A DNA stretch of 64,000 nt, from positions 1-64,000 of the forward strand of contig CAMFIB010000008.1 of the NCBI GenBank assembly GCA_945952465.1, read 5' to 3'. A model generated the notes under the pieces. That model ran no database searches, was not told where the DNA came from, and was given only the letters and a program-made list of their open reading frames with translations. A program made the position numbers and the translations under genes. The DNA is from an uncultured Pseudomonadota bacterium. Its GTDB lineage: Bacteria; Pseudomonadota; Gammaproteobacteria; Burkholderiales; Burkholderiaceae_C. Position 1 is the stretch's first letter. Every line of letters starts with the position of its first letter. Below are positions 26,733 to 35,394 of the stretch, in pieces.

Positions 26733-27217
26733 GCGGCAGCGTCTACGACTTCCAAGCGACCAGCATCCAGGGCCAGCCCGTGCCGCTGTCCGACTACCGC
26801 GGCCAAGTGCTGCTGATCGTCAACACCGCCAGCGCCTGCGGCTTCACGCCGCAGTTCGCGGGGCTGGAGCAGTTGCACAAGACCTATGGCGACAAGGGCC
26901 TGGCGGTGGTCGGGTTTCCATGCAACCAGTTCGGCAGCCAGGACCCCGGCAGCAACGACGAGATCGCCTCGTTCTGCGAGATGAACTACGGCGTGAGCTT
27001 CCCGATGATGGAGAAGATCGACGTCAACGGCAGCGCCGCCCACCCGCTCTACAAATGGCTCACCGCCGAGGCGCCCGGCCTGCTCGGCTTGAAGGCGATC
27101 AAGTGGAACTTCACCAAGTTCCTGGTCGGCAAGGACGGCCAGGTCATCCAGCGCTACGCGCCGACCGACGCGCCGAAGAGCCTGGCGAAAGACATCGAAA
27201 AAGCGCTGGCGGCCTGA
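26729..27217 (+). CDS. Glutathione peroxidase, cysteine type
   Basis: This 162-residue enzyme reduces peroxides with glutathione or thioredoxin. The catalytic Cys37 sits in VNTASACGFTPQF. Gln67 in FPCNQFG and Trp126 in KWNFTKFLV complete the catalytic set. The Cys at the resolving position in the region FCEMNYGVSFP fits a thioredoxin-linked member. It overlaps the EamA gene by four bases and so is expressed with lplT and that transporter. No regulatory site was seen. Confidence 0.94.
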   Translation: MSGSVYDFQATSIQGQPVPLSDYRGQVLLIVNTASACGFTPQFAGLEQLHKTYGDKGLAVVGFPCNQFGSQDPGSNDEIASFCEMNYGVSFPMMEKIDVNGSAAHPLYKWLTAEAPGLLGLKAIKWNFTKFLVGKDGQVIQRYAPTDAPKSLAKDIEKALAA

Positions 27218-27220
27218 CCG

Positions 27221-27649
27221 TCAGTCGCGGCCTCCGGTCTGTTTCCGAACGGTGGTCCACAGGCTTTCGGTGCGCCGATCGTTCAACTCGATTGCGCAAG
27301 CGACGCGTTGGTCGTTTTGTGCGTTGCCACCGAAAGCCAACACTGCGAACGCCTCGCAGTGTCGGGTTCGGTAGACCGGAAATGCCCGGTTGTCAGCGGC
27401 CGCAGCCCGCAACGCACGGTGGCGATCCTCGGACGACTCGTCGATCTTGTTCAGCATGGCGGCCATTGCCTCCTCGGCCTCGGCAAGCTGGCGGTGGCTG
27501 CTCGTGAGTCGCTGATGAAGGCATTGCCGCTGCTCGGCATGCGATGCGGCCAGCGCGCATTGGGTCAGCAGATCGAAGCGATCGGCGGCCCGGCCCCCAG
27601 GCGTGGTCGCAACCACCAGCACAGCAACACCCCAAGGCAACAACCTCAT
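27221..27649 (-). CDS. LprI-like (DUF1311) periplasmic protein
   Basis: This 142-residue protein has a signal peptide ending near residue 21 (GGRAADRF). It carries a pattern typical of the LprI/DUF1311 family: paired cysteines (QCALAASHAEQRQC) and, later, FPVYRTRHCEAFA with another cysteine near the end. Relatives include a lysozyme inhibitor. It starts on the last base of glcF (TGATG), so it is translated with that gene. The gene has lower GC and different codon use from glcF, hinting that it was inserted. Its role next to glycolate oxidase genes is not clear. Confidence 0.75.
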   Translation of the reverse strand: MRLLPWGVAVLVVATTPGGRAADRFDLLTQCALAASHAEQRQCLHQRLTSSHRQLAEAEEAMAAMLNKIDESSEDRHRALRAAAADNRAFPVYRTRHCEAFAVLAFGGNAQNDQRVACAIELNDRRTESLWTTVRKQTGGRD

Positions 27650-28875
27650 CACGCCGCCGCAAGCGCTTCGTCCAGCAACTCCACCCAGTGCCGCACCGGC
27701 AGCCCGGTGCCGCTCTGCAAATGCGTGATGCAGCCGATGTTGGCCGACACGATCTGCTGCGGCTGGGTGGCGTCGAGGTTGGCGAGCTTGCGGTCGCGCA
27801 GGGCCTTGGCCAGCTCGGGCTGCAGCACGGAATAGGTGCCGGCGGAGCCGCAGCACAGGTGGGCCTCGGCGGGGCTGGTGCGGATGTCAAAGCCGAGCGC
27901 GCGCAAACCCGCCTCGACGCCGCCGCGCAGCTTCTGGCCATGCTGCAGCGTGCAGGGCGGGTGGTAGGCGACGGTGCCGGCGGGCGCTTCTATGCGGGTT
28001 TTCAGCGCCTCGACCAGTTCGGGCAGCAGCTCGCTCAGATCCCGCGTGGCGGCGCTGACGCGGGCGGCCTTCTCGGCGTACGCCGGTTCGTGCCGCAGGA
28101 TGTGGCCGTATTCTTTGACGGTGACGCCGCAGCCGGACGCGTTCATCACGATGGCCTCGGCGCCGGCCTCCAGCATCGGCCACCAAGCGTCCACATTGGC
28201 GCGCATCTGGGCCTTGCCGCCGTCGTGGTCGTTCAGGTGGAAGCGCACGGCGCCGCAGCAGCCGGCCTGCTGCGCGACCACGGTCTGGATGCCGGCGGCG
28301 TCGAGCACGCGGGCGGTGGCGGCGTTGATGTTGGGCGACATGGCGGGCTGCACGCAGCCGGCAAGCAGCACCATCTGCCGCGCGTGCGTTCGTGTGGGCC
28401 ATTCGCCGGCGTCCTGGCGCGGCGGCACCTTGGCCTGCACGGCGGCGGGCAGCAGGCCGCGCACCGCCTGCCCAAGCTTCATGGCCGGCGCAAACAGCGG
28501 CGACGGCAGGCCTTCCTTCAGCGCCCAGCGGGTGGCGCGCTCCAGCGGCGGGCGGGGCACGGCCTCGTCGACGATCTTGCGGCCGATGTCGACCAGGTGC
28601 CCGTACTGCACGCCGCTGGGGCAGGTGCTTTCGCAGTTGCGGCAGGTCAGGCAGCGGTCGAGGTGGGTCTGCGTGGCGCGGGTGGGTGTTTCGCCTTCGA
28701 GCACGCGCTTGATGAGGTAGATGCGGCCGCGCGGGCCGTCGAGCTCGTCGCCGAGCAGCTGGTAGGTGGGGCAGGTGGCGGTGCAGAAACCGCAGTGCAC
28801 GCACTTGCGCAAAATGGCCTCGGCCTCGTCGCCGTCGGGCGTGCCTTTGAAGGGCGGGGCGAGGTGGGTCTGCAT
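27649..28875 (-). CDS. glcF: Glycolate oxidase iron-sulfur subunit
   Basis: GlcF is the electron-transfer subunit of glycolate oxidase. The 408-residue protein has two 4Fe-4S motifs: CVHCGFCTATCP near the N-terminus and CLTCRNCESTCPSG about 50 residues later. Two CCG domains follow: the first with AGCVQPAMSP and GCCGA, the second with LCCGSAGTYS. It follows glcE at two bases and ends on the LprI-like start. No glcD (the FAD/catalytic subunit) is seen on either side. Confidence 0.95.
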   Translation of the reverse strand: MQTHLAPPFKGTPDGDEAEAILRKCVHCGFCTATCPTYQLLGDELDGPRGRIYLIKRVLEGETPTRATQTHLDRCLTCRNCESTCPSGVQYGHLVDIGRKIVDEAVPRPPLERATRWALKEGLPSPLFAPAMKLGQAVRGLLPAAVQAKVPPRQDAGEWPTRTHARQMVLLAGCVQPAMSPNINAATARVLDAAGIQTVVAQQAGCCGAVRFHLNDHDGGKAQMRANVDAWWPMLEAGAEAIVMNASGCGVTVKEYGHILRHEPAYAEKAARVSAATRDLSELLPELVEALKTRIEAPAGTVAYHPPCTLQHGQKLRGGVEAGLRALGFDIRTSPAEAHLCCGSAGTYSVLQPELAKALRDRKLANLDATQPQQIVSANIGCITHLQSGTGLPVRHWVELLDEALAAA

Positions 28876-28877
28876 GG

Positions 28878-29969
28878 TCAGAAAGCGGGGTAGAGCCGGC
28901 CGCGGTTGAAGATGCCGGCGGGATCGAACGCGCGTTTCAGCGACTCGTGCAGCCGCGCGAGCGGCAGATCGAGCGGCGGGAACGGGCTGCCGGATTTCTC
29001 GTGCGCTCTGAAAAGAGTAGCATCAAAACCAGATGTGGCGCTGACTGGACGCAGATTTTGTTCTGAATCGGCGGCGTTCTGCACGATCCAGCGCTGGGCG
29101 CCGCCCCATTCGATCAGCGTGGGCCCGAGGTCCAGCGGCGGCGCGGTGTCGGCCACCGCGATGCGCCACAGCGCCTGGCCCGGGCCGAGCGTGAAGAACG
29201 GGTGGCGGTGGTCGCGCAATGCCTCCCAGAAGGTGGCGGCCTCGGCGGTGTCCACCACCTCGCCGCCGAGCGAGGCGCTGGCGGCCTCCACGGCGGCGCG
29301 GGCGCCGCGCAGCCGCAGCATGAGCCGGCCACCGAGCCAGCAGGAGGCGTTGAGGGGCAGCGGCTGGCCGGCCCAGCGGTTAAGCCGGCCAATGGCGGTG
29401 GCCTCGTCCAGCTCGAACGCCAGCGTGCGTTCGGCAACCGGCCTGGGCAGCACCTTGAGCGTCACCTCGGTGATGGCGCCCAGCGTGCCGAGCGCGCCGG
29501 CCATCACGCGCGCGACGTCGTAGCCGGCCACGTTCTTCATCACCTGCCCGCCGAAGCCGAGGTGTTCGGCCCGGCCGTTCAGCAAAGACAGGCCCAGGAC
29601 GTGGTCGCGCACCGAGCCCACGGCCGCGCGCGAGGGTCCGCTGAGGCCGGCCGCCACCAGGCCGCCGAGCGTGCCGCCACCGCCGTCGAAACGCGGCGGC
29701 TCGAAAGGCAGGCACTGGCCGCGCTCGGCCAGGGCGGCCTCCACATCGGCCAGCGGGGTGCCGGCCCACGCCCGCACGTACAGCTCGCTGGGCTCGTAGG
29801 CGATGAGGCCGCTGAGCGGCCGGGTGTCGAGCAGCGCGCCGTTGAGCGGGCCGCCGTAGAAGTCCTTGCTGCCCCCGCCGCGGATGCACAGCGGCGCGCC
29901 GTGGGCCGCGGCCTCGTGGATCTGGTCGGTGATCGCCCGCAGCGCGGGGGGAGGGGTCATCGCCGCCAT
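28878..29969 (-). CDS. glcE: Glycolate oxidase subunit GlcE, with an R1 repeat inside the gene
   Basis: GlcE is the FAD-binding subunit of glycolate oxidase, 363 residues. The FAD_binding_4 region has CIRGGGSKDFYGG, GGGGTLGGLVAAGLSGPSR and VMKNVAGYDVARVMAGALGTLG. Near the C-terminus, repeat R1 copy E encodes about 20 residues (29005-29064) that include LRPVSATSGFDATLFRAHEK. The ending AFDPAGIFNRGRLYP is intact, so the gene appears functional. The gene before it (29998-30660) is unrelated, so the expected glcD neighbour is absent. Confidence 0.93.
   Translation of the reverse strand: MAAMTPPPALRAITDQIHEAAAHGAPLCIRGGGSKDFYGGPLNGALLDTRPLSGLIAYEPSELYVRAWAGTPLADVEAALAERGQCLPFEPPRFDGGGGTLGGLVAAGLSGPSRAAVGSVRDHVLGLSLLNGRAEHLGFGGQVMKNVAGYDVARVMAGALGTLGAITEVTLKVLPRPVAERTLAFELDEATAIGRLNRWAGQPLPLNASCWLGGRLMLRLRGARAAVEAASASLGGEVVDTAEAATFWEALRDHRHPFFTLGPGQALWRIAVADTAPPLDLGPTLIEWGGAQRWIVQNAADSEQNLRPVSATSGFDATLFRAHEKSGSPFPPLDLPLARLHESLKRAFDPAGIFNRGRLYPAF
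29005..29064 (-). repeat. R1 dispersed repeat, copy E, inside glcE
   Basis: On the minus strand, in frame with glcE, lies AAAATCTGCGTCCAGTCAGC, then GCCACATCTGGTTTTGATGC and TACTCTTTTCAGAGC. This is an R1 copy: the GTCAGCGCC block, the TCTGG core, and the AGAGC end are all present at the expected spacing. Confidence 0.7.
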
Positions 29970-29997
29970 GTTAAGCGCTGCGGGGCGGCCCTGTGCG

Positions 29998-30660
29998 TCA
30001 GTCGGCGCGGCGGCGGCGCCGGGGCCCCGGCTCGGTGCGCCGCAGCATGGCCGATACGTCGAAGTACAGCGTGCGCTCCACGCCGGCGGCGTCGCGCACG
30101 CGCCAGAGGTCCATGCTGTTGCGGCGCTTGCTGACCATCATGCGGGCCAGTGGCTTGTAGCGGTCCTGGTGGGCAATGAACCAGCCGTCGGCCTCGCTCG
30201 GCAGCACCAGCTTCAGCGCGGTGGCCTCGGTGAGGCCGTTGCCGCTGGCGTCGATCAGGCCGACCAGCGCGGTGGCGAAGGCGCGGTGGTGGCGCAGCAG
30301 ATCGCTCTGCCGTTTGTCCTCGGCGATGGCGGCCATCAGCAGTTGCACCTTGATGAAGGGCAGTTCGGCGATGGGCGCGTATTTTTGCAGCGGGGCCAGC
30401 GCCAGCAGCGCGCGGTCGCCGTCGTTGCGGTCCCAGGCGGCCTCGGCCTTCTGCAGCGCGTCGGCAAGGTCGGCCTCCACGCGGTAGGGGTCGACCGCGT
30501 TGCTGCGCAGGTAGCGGCGCAGCCGGGCGGCGCGCGGCTTCACCAGCGGCAGCCGCTGCTCCAGCGTGAGTTCGGCGCGCGCCGCCGGCCATGCGGCAAC
30601 GGCGAGCAGCGGCGCCAGCAGCAGGCGCCGGCGGGACAGGGGCACGTGAGGGGAGTTCAT
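29998..30660 (-). CDS. Exported protein, DUF4919-like
   Basis: I cannot name the function. The 220-residue product starts with a signal sequence that has a twin-Arg feature (SRRRLLLAPLLA) and ends near PAARA at about residue 28. The mature part has a helical stretch, a segment QKYAPIAELPFIKVQLLMAAIAED, and a C-terminal strand region WFIAHQDRYK then LYFDVSAM. That ending resembles the DUF4919 family of exported proteins. It lies upstream of glcE on the same strand, 28 bases away, so it may be in the glc operon. The last residues are very basic (RRRRRAD). Confidence 0.6.
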   Translation of the reverse strand: MNSPHVPLSRRRLLLAPLLAVAAWPAARAELTLEQRLPLVKPRAARLRRYLRSNAVDPYRVEADLADALQKAEAAWDRNDGDRALLALAPLQKYAPIAELPFIKVQLLMAAIAEDKRQSDLLRHHRAFATALVGLIDASGNGLTEATALKLVLPSEADGWFIAHQDRYKPLARMMVSKRRNSMDLWRVRDAAGVERTLYFDVSAMLRRTEPGPRRRRRAD

Positions 30661-30754
30661 CGGAGCAAGTCGGCGCGCGGGTCGGCCGTTGGCGGCCCCG
30701 GGGCCGCCGCGCGACACGCGGCAGGCCGCCATTGTCGGCGAAGCGCGCCGCCCA

Positions 30755-30788
30755 TGAAAAAACCCGCCGGGGTTGCCACCGGCGGGTT
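30755..30788 (-). terminator. Rho-independent terminator after amtB
   Basis: A ten-base stem AACCCGCCGG with CCGGCGGGTT closes over an eight-base loop, and the minus strand continues with a run of six T. It lies 35 bases after the amtB stop. Confidence 0.85.
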
Positions 30789-30822
30789 GAGGGTTGGCCG
30801 GGAGACGCGGCCGGGAGATCGA

Positions 30823-32364
30823 TCAGCGGTTGTAGGCCGTTTCGCCGTGCGAGGAGATGTCGAGGCCTTCGCGCTCTTCTTCCTCGGTGACACGCAGACC
30901 AACGACCAGATCGGCGATCTTGTAGGCGATGAACGACACCACACCGGACCAGACGATCGTCACGACGACGGCCTTGAACTGGATCCAGACCTGGTCCGCC
31001 ACCGGCACCGACGAGACGGCGGCCGTGACCCAGTCGCCCACCAGGCCGGGGCCACCCAGCGCCTGGTTGTTGAACACGCCGGTCAGCAGCGCACCGACGA
31101 TGCCGCCGACACCGTGCACGCCGAACACGTCGAGCGAGTCGTCGGCGCCCAGCAGGCGCTTGAGGCCATTGACGCCCCACAGGCAGGCAAAGCCGGCGAT
31201 GAAGCCCACCGCGATGGCGCCCATCAGGCCGACGTTGCCGCAGGCCGGGGTGATGGCGACGAGGCCGGCAACGGCACCGGACGCAGCGCCCAGCATCGAG
31301 GCCTTGCCCTTCATCAGCGCTTCACCGATGCACCAGGCCAGCACGGCGGCGGCCGTGGCGGAGAAGGTGTTGATGAAGGCCAGCACGGCGGAGTTGCCGG
31401 CTTCCAGCGCGGAACCCGCGTTGAAGCCGAACCAGCCCACCCACAGCAGCGAGGCACCGACCATGGTCAGCGTCAGGCTGTGCGGCGCCATCGATTCCTT
31501 GCCGTAGCCGGTGCGCTTGCCGATCACGTAGGCACCCACCAGACCGGCGACGGCGGCGTTGATGTGCACCACGGTGCCGCCGGCGAAGTCCAGCGCGCCC
31601 CATTGCCAGATCAGGCCGGCCTTGGCGTTCAGGCCATCGACCAGTTCCTTGCTGGTGTACGCGTCCGGGCCGGGCCAGAACCACACCATGTGGGCGATCG
31701 GCAGGTAGCTGAACGTGAACCACAGCACCATGAACAGCAGCATGCCCGAGAACTTGATGCGCTCGGCGAAGGCGCCGACGATCAGGCCGCAGGTGATGGC
31801 CGCGAAGGTGGCCTGGAAAGCCAGGAACAGCAGCTCCGGCAGCACGACGCCCTTGCTGAACGTGCCGGCCATCGCGAATTCGCCCTTGATCGGGTCGAAC
31901 AGGCCCTGCATGAACAGCCGGTCGAAGCCGCCGATGAACGCGTTGCCCTCGGTGAACGCCAGGCTGTAGCCGTACAGGCACCACAACACGACGATCAGCG
32001 AGAAGGTCACGAACACCTGCATCAGCACCGACAGCATGTTCTTGCTGCGGACCAGGCCGCCGTAGAACAGCGCGAGGCCGGGGATGGACATCATGATGAC
32101 CAGCAGCGTGGAGACCAGCATCCACGACACGTCGCCCTTGTTGGGCGTGGGCGCCGGCGGAGCCGACGCGGCATCAGCCGCCGGCGCGGCGGCAGCCGGA
32201 GCCGCGGCCGGAGCGGCCGCAGCGGGGGCTTCGGCCTTGGCGGCTTCAGCGGGTTTGGCTTCGGCGGTCGCCGCAGCCGGCGCGGCGGGGGCCTGCGCCA
32301 GCACGGCCGGACCGGCCGCGAGCAGGCTGAGCCCCAGCGCGAGGGAGGCAAGCAGTTTTTTCAT
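30823..32364 (-). CDS. amtB: Ammonium transporter
   Basis: AmtB is the trimeric inner-membrane channel for ammonium. The 513-residue protein has eleven membrane segments after an unusually long N-terminus: a signal-like segment (about 1-23) followed by an Ala/Pro/Lys-rich linker of about 50 residues. The channel body starts at SWMLVSTLLVIMMSIPGLALFYGG. Channel residues are recognisable in FAGGTVVHINAAVAGLVGAYVIGKR and in the second His motif DVFGVHGVGGIVGALLTG. GlnK, encoded 32 bases upstream, should bind and block it. The ATG at 32364 is preceded by AGGA at about nine bases. Confidence 0.97.
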   Translation of the reverse strand: MKKLLASLALGLSLLAAGPAVLAQAPAAPAAATAEAKPAEAAKAEAPAAAAPAAAPAAAAPAADAASAPPAPTPNKGDVSWMLVSTLLVIMMSIPGLALFYGGLVRSKNMLSVLMQVFVTFSLIVVLWCLYGYSLAFTEGNAFIGGFDRLFMQGLFDPIKGEFAMAGTFSKGVVLPELLFLAFQATFAAITCGLIVGAFAERIKFSGMLLFMVLWFTFSYLPIAHMVWFWPGPDAYTSKELVDGLNAKAGLIWQWGALDFAGGTVVHINAAVAGLVGAYVIGKRTGYGKESMAPHSLTLTMVGASLLWVGWFGFNAGSALEAGNSAVLAFINTFSATAAAVLAWCIGEALMKGKASMLGAASGAVAGLVAITPACGNVGLMGAIAVGFIAGFACLWGVNGLKRLLGADDSLDVFGVHGVGGIVGALLTGVFNNQALGGPGLVGDWVTAAVSSVPVADQVWIQFKAVVVTIVWSGVVSFIAYKIADLVVGLRVTEEEEREGLDISSHGETAYNR

Positions 32365-32396
32365 GTTCAAGTCCTCTTCTTATGGTTGGGGCTCGA

Positions 32397-33555
<1,159 letters not shown>

Positions 33556-33594
33556 GAGAACTCCAGAGGTTTTTGAGGATGAGCAGGCCTGTTA

Positions 33595-33610
33595 AGCAGA
33601 AGGTGTGCCA
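33595..33610 (-). promoter_or_regulatory. Sigma-54 (-24/-12) promoter of the porin-glnK-amtB operon
   Basis: Read on the minus strand, TGGCACACCTTCTGCT matches the RpoN consensus TGGCAC(G)-N4-TTGC(A/T), with GG and GC at the invariant spacing and one changed base before TGC. It lies 40 bases before the porin start. An NtrC-type site lies about 85 bases upstream. Confidence 0.8.
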
Positions 33611-33694
33611 CCCCGATAAGCCCTCTGGCGTATGCTGCAACGCAATGCAATCGGCCGGCTGCAGGCCGTGGCGGGACCAAGTTGGGGCAGACCG

Positions 33695-33711
33695 CGCACC
33701 AATTGCGTGCA
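33695..33711 (-). promoter_or_regulatory. NtrC-type enhancer site
   Basis: The minus strand reads TGCACGCAATTGGTGCG. It matches 13 of 17 bases of the NtrC consensus TGCACCAAAATGGTGCA, including both TGCAC and GGTGC half-sites. It lies at the right distance upstream of the -24/-12 element to act as an enhancer. Confidence 0.7.
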
Positions 33712-33771
33712 AACCTGTACCTGAAGCCGCTTTTCGCCACACAACGCACGTTTTTCGGGAGGGAAAAGCCG

Positions 33772-35322
33772 ATGGGCTTGTCTTTGGTGCAGAGCCGGAC
33801 CCTGGTCGGCCTGCAGGCGCCGCCGGTCACCGTCGAGGTGCATCTGGCCAATGGCCTGCCGAGTTTCACGCTGGTCGGCCTGGCCGACACCGAGGTCAAG
33901 GAAGCGCGGGAGCGGGTGCGCAGCGCGCTGCAGAACGCCGGGCTGGAATTTCCGCACAACAAACGGGTGACCGTGAATCTGGCGCCAGCCGACCTGCCCA
34001 AGGACTCCGGCCGCTTCGACCTGCCGATCGCGCTGGGCCTGCTGGCCGCCAGCGGCCAGGTGGACGCCTCGCGGCTCGCCGGCCATGTCTTCGCTGGCGA
34101 GCTGTCCCTCAGCGGCGAGCTGCGGCCGGTGCGCGGCGCGCTGGCGATGAGCCTGGCCGTTGCCGCTTCCACCCCCCACGAGCGGTTGGTGCTGCCCCTG
34201 GCCAGCGCCCAGGAGGCCGCGCTGGTGCCCGGCGCCACCGTCTATGGCGCCCGCCACCTGCTCGACGTGGTGCGGCAGTTCACGCCCGCGCCAGTTGACG
34301 CTCTGGCGGCAGACAGCGCCGACAACGACGGCGGCGGCTGGCAGCGCGTGCAGCCGCGCGCGGCGGACGGCGTGGAGCACCACCCCGACCTCGCCGACGT
34401 GAAGGGCCAGGCCGGGGCCAAGCGCGCGCTCGAGATTGCGGCCGCCGGCGGCCACAGTGTGCTGATGCTCGGCCCGCCCGGCTCCGGCAAATCGATGTTG
34501 GCGCAGCGTTTCGCCGGCCTGCTGCCGCCAATGAGCACGCAAGAGGCGCTGGAGAGCGCCGCCATCGCCAGCCTCGCCGGCAGCTTCGACCTGCGGCGTT
34601 GGGCGCTGCGCCCGACGGCCTCACCACATCACACGTCGAGCGCGGTGGCGCTGGTGGGCGGAGGGTCGCCGCCGAGGCCGGGCGAAATCTCCATGGCCCA
34701 CAACGGGGTTCTGTTCCTGGACGAATTCCCTGAATACCAACGGACGGCTCTGGAAGCCCTGCGCGAGCCGCTCGAATCCGGCCGGATCAGCATATCGCGC
34801 GCCGCCCGCCGAGCCGATTTCCCGGCACGGTTCCAGTTGCTGGCGGCCATGAACCCTTGCCCCTGCGGTTTCCGTGGCAGTGTGGTGCGGCTGTGCCGCT
34901 GCACGCCCGACCAGGTGACGCGCTACCAGGGCAAGCTCAGCGGACCGCTGCTCGACCGGATCGACCTGCACGTCGAAGTGCCCGCCGTGGCGGCGGAAGA
35001 ACTGCTGCATGCGCCGGCCGGTGAAAGCAGCGCGGCGGTGCGGCAACGCGTGGCCGCCGCCCGCGACCGTGCGCTGGCCCGCCAGGGCTGCGCCAACCAG
35101 GCGCTGCAGGGCCGCGAGATCGACGCACAGGCCCGCGCCGACGCCGACGCGCTGCGTTTTCTGCAGACCGCCGCCACGCGCCTCGGCTGGTCGGGCCGCA
35201 GCACGCACCGCGCCCTCAAGGTCGCCCGCACCATCGCCGACCTGGCCGCCAGCGACGCGGTGACCACCGTCCACGTCGCCGAGGCCATTCAAAACCGGCG
35301 CGGGCTGCAGGCGCCCCACTGA
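33772..35322 (+). CDS. comM: ComM/YifB-family AAA ATPase (Mg-chelatase-like)
   Basis: ComM is a hexameric helicase that promotes branch migration during integration of DNA taken up by natural transformation. The 516-residue protein has an N-terminal LonC-like domain (about 5-170) and a Mg-chelatase-type AAA+ domain with Walker A GPPGSGKS, Walker B LFLDEFPE, and a C-terminal Mg_chelatase_C region (DLHVEVPAV; GWSGRSTHRALKVARTIADL). The ATG at 33772 follows GGGAGGG. It is divergent from the nitrogen operon. A terminator lies seven bases after the stop. Confidence 0.95.
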   Translation: MGLSLVQSRTLVGLQAPPVTVEVHLANGLPSFTLVGLADTEVKEARERVRSALQNAGLEFPHNKRVTVNLAPADLPKDSGRFDLPIALGLLAASGQVDASRLAGHVFAGELSLSGELRPVRGALAMSLAVAASTPHERLVLPLASAQEAALVPGATVYGARHLLDVVRQFTPAPVDALAADSADNDGGGWQRVQPRAADGVEHHPDLADVKGQAGAKRALEIAAAGGHSVLMLGPPGSGKSMLAQRFAGLLPPMSTQEALESAAIASLAGSFDLRRWALRPTASPHHTSSAVALVGGGSPPRPGEISMAHNGVLFLDEFPEYQRTALEALREPLESGRISISRAARRADFPARFQLLAAMNPCPCGFRGSVVRLCRCTPDQVTRYQGKLSGPLLDRIDLHVEVPAVAAEELLHAPAGESSAAVRQRVAAARDRALARQGCANQALQGREIDAQARADADALRFLQTAATRLGWSGRSTHRALKVARTIADLAASDAVTTVHVAEAIQNRRGLQAPH

Positions 35323-35332
35323 ACCACCCATG

Positions 35333-35359
35333 AAAAAGCCCGGCCGCAAGGCCGGGCTT
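35333..35359 (-). terminator. Terminator between comM and the CHRD gene
   Basis: A perfect ten-base stem, AAGCCCGGCC with GGCCGGGCTT, has a four-base GCAA loop. On the minus strand it is followed by five T, so it terminates the CHRD gene. It lies right after comM, which it may also terminate. Confidence 0.85.
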
Positions 35360-35394
35360 CAGGGGAGGCGCGGGAGCGCCGGAGGTCGCTTTTT

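Noticed and set aside
30729-30822. Second gene between the DUF4919-like protein and amtB
   Set aside because: The gap holds only the amtB terminator and short AT-poor sequence; no start with a plausible protein was seen.
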